A DNA stretch of 33,094 nt from Bacteroidales bacterium (GTDB taxonomy: Bacteria > Bacteroidota > Bacteroidia > Bacteroidales > UBA932): contig JAFZED010000078.1 in the NCBI GenBank assembly GCA_017560825.1, forward strand, positions 1-33,094, in the 5' to 3' direction. Positions 28,138 through 33,094 of this stretch are shown in pieces. A program made the position numbers and the translations under genes. The notes under the pieces are model-generated. The model made no database searches and had not been told where the DNA came from. It saw only the letters and a program-made list of their open reading frames with translations. How positions within the stretch are numbered: position 1 is the stretch's first letter; every line of letters begins with the position of its first letter.

Positions 28138-28171
28138 AAAATCACCTGCTCCATCTGGAGCAGGTGATTTT
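28138..28171. terminator. Bidirectional terminator-like hairpin, copy 2 of the 36-base repeat
   Basis: Same perfect 15-base stem and 4-base loop as at 22298, here in the 103-base spacer between the convergent GH95 and BACON-Omp28 genes. It has four Ts on each flank. Identity with copy 1 covers 28136-28171 and then stops, although the base pair just outside is similar. Confidence 0.8.
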
Positions 28172-28200
28172 ACGTATCTCTTTGTTGCTGAAATGCTTAG

Positions 28201-29574
28201 CTATAACACCTCCAGCTCTGCCGCAACACCGACCTCTACAGCGCGGCAGTTGTCGATGTAGTACTCACCGTAGTTGCCGTATTCGGCACCTTCCACTCCT
28301 TCGACCTTAGGATGCTCACCATAGGTTCTTTCTACGTAGAAAAGAAGACGGAGGTTGTCTTTATTCCATTTGCCATTCAGTGTAGCGGTGTAGGTGTTGG
28401 TCCAGACAGAAGGAGAATCTGTCTTTATGGTCTCACCGGAAATTGAAGTTACAGCCAGGCGGGCTACGTCATCGTGATCATATCCCATTCCAGCTCCGTT
28501 CTGATAGCCTGTGATGTCATCTTCAAGAAGAAGGATTGTAAGCCTGTAGGAGTCTGCCTTCTTCAGATAAAGTGACACGTCCACACTCAGGGTATTACCA
28601 TCAATAGAACTGCTGCAGGCGATTCCTGCTGTTGTCGGATAATTCGCAATAGTCTCTTTAATTGCGTTTACAGTGACCTCTGCTGTTGTAGCAGTAGAAG
28701 AATAATTCGGGATTGAGACTCTTCCGTCTACTATTCCTGTCGGATAGCCAGAAATACGATAACGGTTGCCCAGAGTCGTCGTACCGAAAAATTCATAATT
28801 TGAGTCGCCGCCGTGAAGGCTTACCAATTCAAGACTTCCGCTCATCTGAGACTTTGCAGTCTTGAAGGCAGTACCCATATAAGGACAGTATCCGCACCAA
28901 GTTGCAGTAAACCTCATTGCAAGTGAACGATGCACAAAAGAAGCGAACTGCCAGTCATCGGCTTCAGTTCCAGCTGCAAGCTGTGTAACTGTCACCTCAC
29001 AAGTCCTTCCATATGCCTGGAAGGTCACAACAGCTGAGCGCTGTTCTTCCAGAGGGTTCGGTTCCGCATAAAGAACTACCTCTTTTACAGATGCCGCCTT
29101 TGATTCGGCCGACTTAAGCCAATCCGCATCGATACTGAACTCGAAATCTATATCTGTGTTTATGCTGATTTTCACCTCGCCACCAAGGCAGCTTACATAT
29201 TTGTGGTCTTCAAAGATTTCAAATGTCGCCTCATAAGGTTTCTGAATAACTCTTACAGGAAAGACAAGATCATCTGAACAGATGTTCACAACACCTGTCC
29301 TCTCTTCTGTTTCCATATTCTTGTCCACCTGGACTGTAATGAGGGCAGTACCAGCTGCACCCTTGTCAGGAGTTACAGTAATCCACTCATCCGGTGTCTC
29401 CACATACCAGTCAAGGGCAGAAGCAAACCCCACCTTTACCTTTGCACCACCACCAGAAACATTGATTTCATCCTTGCTTGTCTGAACCAAAGTGATACTT
29501 GCATCAGACTTAGCTCCCTCACATCCACAAAATGCAACAACTGCAGATAACAATAAGAAAATATACTTTTTCAT
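28201..29574 (-). CDS. BACON-Omp28 lipoprotein with thioredoxin-like CGYC motif
   Basis: 457 aa. Lipoprotein signal, probable anchor Cys18 (CGC). Two BACON-like immunoglobulin-fold domains follow: about 28-112 (WYVETPDEWITVTPDKGAAG, ending VRVIQKP) and about 115-200 (ending CEVTVTQLAAG). Residues about 205-457 match the Omp28 family, whose start carries the thioredoxin-like site ATWCGYCPYMGTAF (Cys227, Cys230). The cis-Pro-like segment RISGYPTGIVDG lies about 55 residues later. BACON domains are thought to bind glycans or protein surfaces in Bacteroidota; a redox role for the CxxC is inferred. It begins 25 bases after the GLUG-like lipoprotein stop, so the two are probably one operon. It is convergent with GH95. 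Confidence 0.85.
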   Translation of the reverse strand: MKKYIFLLLSAVVAFCGCEGAKSDASITLVQTSKDEINVSGGGAKVKVGFASALDWYVETPDEWITVTPDKGAAGTALITVQVDKNMETEERTGVVNICSDDLVFPVRVIQKPYEATFEIFEDHKYVSCLGGEVKISINTDIDFEFSIDADWLKSAESKAASVKEVVLYAEPNPLEEQRSAVVTFQAYGRTCEVTVTQLAAGTEADDWQFASFVHRSLAMRFTATWCGYCPYMGTAFKTAKSQMSGSLELVSLHGGDSNYEFFGTTTLGNRYRISGYPTGIVDGRVSIPNYSSTATTAEVTVNAIKETIANYPTTAGIACSSSIDGNTLSVDVSLYLKKADSYRLTILLLEDDITGYQNGAGMGYDHDDVARLAVTSISGETIKTDSPSVWTNTYTATLNGKWNKDNLRLLFYVERTYGEHPKVEGVEGAEYGNYGEYYIDNCRAVEVGVAAELEVL

Positions 29575-29599
29575 AGCTCTATGATTTATTATTCATATA

Positions 29600-31822
29600 T
29601 TAAAATTCCAATCCACCGCCTGTCCAGGCCATATTCAAGCCATCACCTGGCGCCTCTGTTACGGTCACCCATTCTCCCCCACAAGGCTTGAATTTCAAGG
29701 TTCCGGCATAATTGCCATAATGTCCAAGATTCACGTCTGCAAAGATAATATCTAATCCGACATAATACGCACAACCGACTGCATTACAAAACTGCCCTTC
29801 CGCATATTCGTGGTTATATTCATCTGTACTGTCTGCCGGAACGCCGAAATAGCTGTTTCCACTCACATAATAATCTTCTATCACAAACACATCTGTGGTA
29901 TAATCTGAATCTATCGATCCAATAAACTGATTGACGTGACGTCCGGCAACCAGCGACTGCAGCTCGGTAAGGAAATAGAAGTCTTCCGGTCCGCTGAATA
30001 TATTCTGTTTCCTCCAGATGTAAATGGAGATCGGCACATACTTGTCTTCACTCCCGTAACAGTCGATCCTGGTATCAGTCACAGAGCAATCCTTTATGTA
30101 TGCATTTCCCACATCTCTTGCTGCGATAAATCCAATCAAACCACCTGCATCTCCCTCTGTGTACCACCACTGCGAGCCATATGCCTTATACAAATTACTC
30201 TCCGCGTACACAGGACCTATATTATACTCTTCTACGATCCCCGTCCGCCTATTCTTCACCACATAATCATCTACAGAACAGCCTATTATATCAGAGTCAC
30301 CACACATATGTCCTATAAGGCCACCCATCTTGCAGACAGCATCTACTACTCCAGACGAGCAGTGAACATTGCACGCAGTGTAAGTAGAAAAGGATTCTAT
30401 CATAGAGACCAATGTACCCGCGTACGCATTTCCATATTGAAGATCGCCCTCCTGAAGATTAATTCCATTATAGACATCTGCTCCGACAAAATTGAGATTC
30501 AGATGCTGTGTTCCCGGCTCAACAGTATGAAGAATAAATGCTGCGCCAGGATGAACGTGCTCTTCCATCACCACCTTCACATTATATATGGTATTGTTGT
30601 CTGCCTCTGTCAAGGCTTCCTGCGGTTCGAACCTCTTCTCCTTCCTGACACCGTTTATATATGTAATATCAGCAATGCTTTCGAATATATATCCGTCGTC
30701 ACCGCCCATATCGACATCAGCAAGAAGGTAATATTTTCCCTCACGCAGCGACTTTCCCTGAAGGTACGCAAGGTCATATGACGAATATATGACGACGCCT
30801 GCTTCCCAGCCGTCGTATAAAGGGTCGGCCGCAAGCGGCGCTACCTGTCTGCGCCCGTCCCATTGTGGCACAAACCTCACATTTCCATATATGACCGTAC
30901 CTCTTCCATACACTTCATCACCCAGGAAATTGTCGAAAGTTGTGAAATCGGTCTCACGCAGCCATTCTCCCTCATTTCCTTCGGCATATGGGCCTGAATA
31001 TGATTCCCTATCCTTATTACGAAGGACTACATTTGACGACGAGCACTGCGTATCGAATGAAAGCACTTCCCTGCTGTCGTAGCCACTTAGCCTTCCTACC
31101 ATCTTTCCGGCAGATCCTGCTGCAGCAACTTCAGTCTCTATGACGCTGCAACCTTCAAATGAAACAGCAAGCTCTTCTTGACGGTCTTCCTGACTCTCTC
31201 TGGCAACAAAGCCCGCCAGACCACCGGCATCAGCAGTTGCAGCAGATACAAAAGAGTTCCTGACTGTCACGTTATTAAATACGGCACTTCCCCGTAGTTC
31301 ATTAACCACGGCTCCTGCAGCCTGCAGATCTGAAGTTATCCTGAAATTATCCAGAACAATATTGCTTATCTGAAGATTTTGTGCAGTGCAAAGGAAGGCA
31401 TTTGAAGAATAGTTGGTGATTGTGCAGCCAGAACCGTCTATGATAATGTCTTCATAATATCTGGATGATGAAGATAGTGCTGAAATAACATCATCAGGCA
31501 TAAATGACATATCCAGATCAGCTACAATCTTCAGCCTTACTCCCTCCGTATACTCCAAAAGAAGAAAGGCAGCCATCTGCTCCGGTCTTGAAATACAGAT
31601 CCATCCATCTTCAGACACTTCGGGAACATTAAAATACTCCAAAGTCCACTCTGACCCAATCTCGCTTTCCTCTCCCTTCTCGGTAGAATCCTCGTTATCT
31701 TCTGGATTCGGAACCTCAATGAGCGGTGGTTCAGGCTCGGGAACTATTGGGATATCTTCGCCTCCGCAGGAAGTAAAGACAAGTATCCCAAAGGATAGAA
31801 GTATATATATTAATCTATGCAT
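29600..31822 (-). CDS. Large GLUG-repeat-like surface lipoprotein
   Basis: 740 aa. Lipobox FTSC (Cys19), followed by an acidic, Pro/Glu-rich linker (about 20-55) that may lift the protein from the membrane. The remainder looks like a right-handed beta-helix with GLUG-type segments: DAGGLAGFVARE (about 205), KMGGLIGHMCGD and AGGLIGFIAARD in the second half, separated by strands such as TITNYSSNAFLC and FNNVTVRNSFV. GLUG proteins include bacterial adhesins and secreted peptidases; no peptidase motif is seen, so a surface-exposed binding or structural role is most likely. It lies after the rplQ terminator and is the first gene of the pair with the BACON-Omp28 lipoprotein. The +2 to +4 region after Cys19 (GGED) is acidic, as in lipoproteins exported to the Bacteroidota surface. 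Confidence 0.68.
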   Translation of the reverse strand: MHRLIYILLSFGILVFTSCGGEDIPIVPEPEPPLIEVPNPEDNEDSTEKGEESEIGSEWTLEYFNVPEVSEDGWICISRPEQMAAFLLLEYTEGVRLKIVADLDMSFMPDDVISALSSSSRYYEDIIIDGSGCTITNYSSNAFLCTAQNLQISNIVLDNFRITSDLQAAGAVVNELRGSAVFNNVTVRNSFVSAATADAGGLAGFVARESQEDRQEELAVSFEGCSVIETEVAAAGSAGKMVGRLSGYDSREVLSFDTQCSSSNVVLRNKDRESYSGPYAEGNEGEWLRETDFTTFDNFLGDEVYGRGTVIYGNVRFVPQWDGRRQVAPLAADPLYDGWEAGVVIYSSYDLAYLQGKSLREGKYYLLADVDMGGDDGYIFESIADITYINGVRKEKRFEPQEALTEADNNTIYNVKVVMEEHVHPGAAFILHTVEPGTQHLNLNFVGADVYNGINLQEGDLQYGNAYAGTLVSMIESFSTYTACNVHCSSGVVDAVCKMGGLIGHMCGDSDIIGCSVDDYVVKNRRTGIVEEYNIGPVYAESNLYKAYGSQWWYTEGDAGGLIGFIAARDVGNAYIKDCSVTDTRIDCYGSEDKYVPISIYIWRKQNIFSGPEDFYFLTELQSLVAGRHVNQFIGSIDSDYTTDVFVIEDYYVSGNSYFGVPADSTDEYNHEYAEGQFCNAVGCAYYVGLDIIFADVNLGHYGNYAGTLKFKPCGGEWVTVTEAPGDGLNMAWTGGGLEF

Positions 31823-31858
31823 TGTTTCATCTCTCGAATTGTACGCAATATAATAAAA

Positions 31859-31915
31859 ATGGATGATTCTCCATTTGTTATTCTTCTAAAAGATAACAAT
31901 GGTAGAATCACCCAT
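31859..31915 (-). terminator. Terminator of the rpoA-rplQ operon
   Basis: A long imperfect inverted repeat lies just after the rplQ stop. On the plus strand GGATGATTCTCCATTTGTTA (31861-31880) pairs with the segment 31893-31914, with a few mismatches and a loop of about 10 bases. In the direction of transcription (minus) the hairpin is followed by ATTTTTATTATATT, a fair U-rich tract, so this is a standard intrinsic terminator. It also separates the ribosomal operon from the lipoprotein pair. Confidence 0.75.
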
Positions 31916-31954
31916 CTTATGTTGTGCGGCCTGAGCCGCAAGACTTTCGTCTGA

Positions 31955-32410
31955 TTACTCAGCTGCAGGAGTCTCAACAGTCTCAACAGCCTTCTTAGAG
32001 CTACGACGAGTTGCCTTCTTAGCTGCCTTAGGAGCAGATGCGAGAGCTGCCTCGTTGAAGTCTACGAGCTCGATGAGAGCCATATCAGCTCCGTCACCCT
32101 GACGGAAACCAGTCTTCAACACGCGAGTGTATCCACCTGGACGGTCAGCGATCTTTGGAGCAACTGTGCGGAAGAGCTCTGTAACAGCCTCCTTGTTCTT
32201 GAGGTAGCTGAATACAACACGGCGAGAGTGAGTAGTGTCCTCTTTTGACTTAGTGATAAGAGGTTCTACATACATCTTGAGAGCCTTAGCCTTAGCTACA
32301 GTTGTCTGGATTCTCTTGTTGAGAATGAGCGATGTAGCCATATTAGCAAGCAGTGCCTTACGGTGACCGCTCTTACGACCAAGATGGTTGATTGCTTTAT
32401 TGTGCCTCAT
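31955..32410 (-). CDS. rplQ: 50S ribosomal protein L17
   Basis: Large-subunit ribosomal protein, 151 aa. The N-terminus [20 protein letters not shown] and the segment [25 protein letters not shown] are clear L17 signatures. Residues from about 125 form a low-complexity Ala/Lys/Thr tail that E. coli L17 lacks but that is common in Bacteroidota. It begins 5 bases after the rpoA stop and is the last gene of the alpha operon, followed by a hairpin terminator. Confidence 0.98.
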   Translation of the reverse strand: MRHNKAINHLGRKSGHRKALLANMATSLILNKRIQTTVAKAKALKMYVEPLITKSKEDTTHSRRVVFSYLKNKEAVTELFRTVAPKIADRPGGYTRVLKTGFRQGDGADMALIELVDFNEAALASAPKAAKKATRRSSKKAVETVETPAAE

Positions 32411-32415
32411 ATTGC

Positions 32416-33094
32416 TTAAACGTTCTTTTTCTTAGGTTCAATATTATACTTGGTTACATCCATTCCGAATGAGAGTTTCATCTTCTCTACAAGGAGATCG
32501 ATCTCGTTGAGCGATTTTCTACCGAAGTTTCTGAACTTCATAAGCTCAGCTCTTGAGTAAGAAACCAGGTCAGCGAATGTGTCGATGTCCGCAGCCTTCA
32601 GACAGTTATAAGCTCTTACTGAGAGTCCCATATCTGAAAGCTTAGTGAGAAGAAGGTGTCTCATATGGAGTGATTCCTCATCAAGCTCTTTTGACTCAGC
32701 CTCGATTGAGCTCTCGAGTGAAAGCTTCTTGTCGTCTGTGAACAGCTTGAAGTGGTAGATGAGGATGTTTGCAGCCTCCTGAAGAGCTACGTTAGGAGTG
32801 ATCGAACCATCAGTTACGATCTCCAGGTTGAGCTTTTCGTAGTCGGTCTTCTGCTCTACACGCCAGTTCTCTACAGTCCAGTTGACATTCTTGATCGGAG
32901 TATAGATTGCGTCAACAGGAATTGTTCCGATGACAGCCTCCGGATCTCTGTTCTCGTCAGCAGGCACGAAACCGCGGCCCTTTGACACTGAGAGAGTGAT
33001 CTCAAGCTTTACAGCTGGCTCGAGAGAGCAGATGTGCAGTTCAGGGTTAAGCACCTTGAAAGAAGACAATCCTTTTGAGATATCCTCTGCGGTA
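32416..33094 (-). CDS. rpoA: RNA polymerase alpha subunit (5' part outside the window)
   Basis: The reading frame stays open to the right edge (the residues before the first in-frame TTG at 33069 read TAEDISKGL), so about 226 of some 330 residues are present and the true start lies beyond 33094. The visible part covers the end of the N-terminal domain ([50 protein letters not shown]) and the complete C-terminal domain that binds UP elements and activators ([32 protein letters not shown]). It is co-transcribed with rplQ. Confidence 0.97.
   Translation of the reverse strand, partial: TAEDISKGLSSFKVLNPELHICSLEPAVKLEITLSVSKGRGFVPADENRDPEAVIGTIPVDAIYTPIKNVNWTVENWRVEQKTDYEKLNLEIVTDGSITPNVALQEAANILIYHFKLFTDDKKLSLESSIEAESKELDEESLHMRHLLLTKLSDMGLSVRAYNCLKAADIDTFADLVSYSRAELMKFRNFGRKSLNEIDLLVEKMKLSFGMDVTKYNIEPKKKNV

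Noticed and set aside
29936-30781. 281-codon plus-strand open frame inside the GLUG-like lipoprotein gene
   Set aside because: Antisense to a coherent lipoprotein with lipobox and repeats; its own product is Ile/Cys/His-rich without recognisable domains.
32416-33069. Complete 217-aa rpoA starting at TTG 33069
   Set aside because: The frame stays open to the edge and homology to RpoA continues upstream, so the gene is cut by the window rather than short.
1-33094. CRISPR arrays, insertion sequences, prophage genes, tRNA or rRNA genes
   Set aside because: No regularly spaced direct repeats, transposase or phage-like proteins, or tRNA-like cloverleaf with CCA end were seen; all spacers are shorter than about 210 bases.

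Overview
The window looks like chromosomal DNA of a member of the Bacteroidales (phylum Bacteroidota), roughly half G+C. Support comes from a SusC/RagA-type TonB-dependent receptor with an N-terminal carboxypeptidase-like domain, many lipoproteins with Bacteroidota-type domains (DUF4876, fimbrillin/FISUMP, BACON-Omp28), an S46 dipeptidyl-peptidase, an rplQ with an Ala/Lys-rich tail, promoter-like TTTG/TAnnTTTG pairs, and no Shine-Dalgarno sequences before most starts. I cannot place it to a family or genus.

Layout, left to right. (1) 1-6506, minus strand: a run of close-packed genes. In transcription order they are a small secreted Spy/CpxP-like protein, a short nitroreductase, pheS, a GH20 hexosaminidase lipoprotein, an alkaline phosphatase, and a GH2 enzyme of the exo-glucosaminidase/endo-mannosidase type that runs off the left edge. 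(2) 6605-22266, plus strand: eight genes with gaps of -8 to +21 bases, probably one operon. They are a C69 dipeptidase, TonB-dependent receptor, DUF4876 lipoprotein, DUF6850 outer-membrane barrel, fimbrillin-FISUMP lipoprotein, membrane polyferredoxin with HMA-like tail modules, DPP7-type S46 peptidase, and GH94 cellobiose phosphorylase. (3) 22373-24562, minus: an ion-pumping pyrophosphatase. (4) 24772-28097, plus: an LpqC-type esterase and a GH95 alpha-fucosidase lipoprotein. (5) 28201-31822, minus: two surface-type lipoproteins. (6) 31955 to the right edge, minus: rplQ and the 3' part of rpoA, the end of the ribosomal-protein alpha operon, with its terminator.

How the genes may work together. 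The most interesting part is the 8365-17517 block. A receptor with no SusD partner is followed by two outer-membrane/lipoprotein families of unknown function, a modular surface lipoprotein and an inner-membrane Fe-S protein whose C-terminal part carries one clear and two possible ferredoxin-fold/HMA-like modules. This resembles an uptake system linked to electron transfer, perhaps for a metal or metal complex; that function is inference. The block is bracketed by two dipeptide-handling enzymes (C69 dipeptidase and S46 DPP7), so a peptide or metal-peptide ligand is an alternative. The glycoside hydrolases suggest scavenging of amino-sugar and fucose-containing glycans and of cello-oligosaccharides.

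An identical 36-base palindromic element sits at both convergent gene junctions (22296-22331 and 28136-28171) and probably acts as a two-way terminator. No tRNA, rRNA, CRISPR array, insertion sequence or phage gene was seen. No gene-free stretch exceeds about 210 bases.
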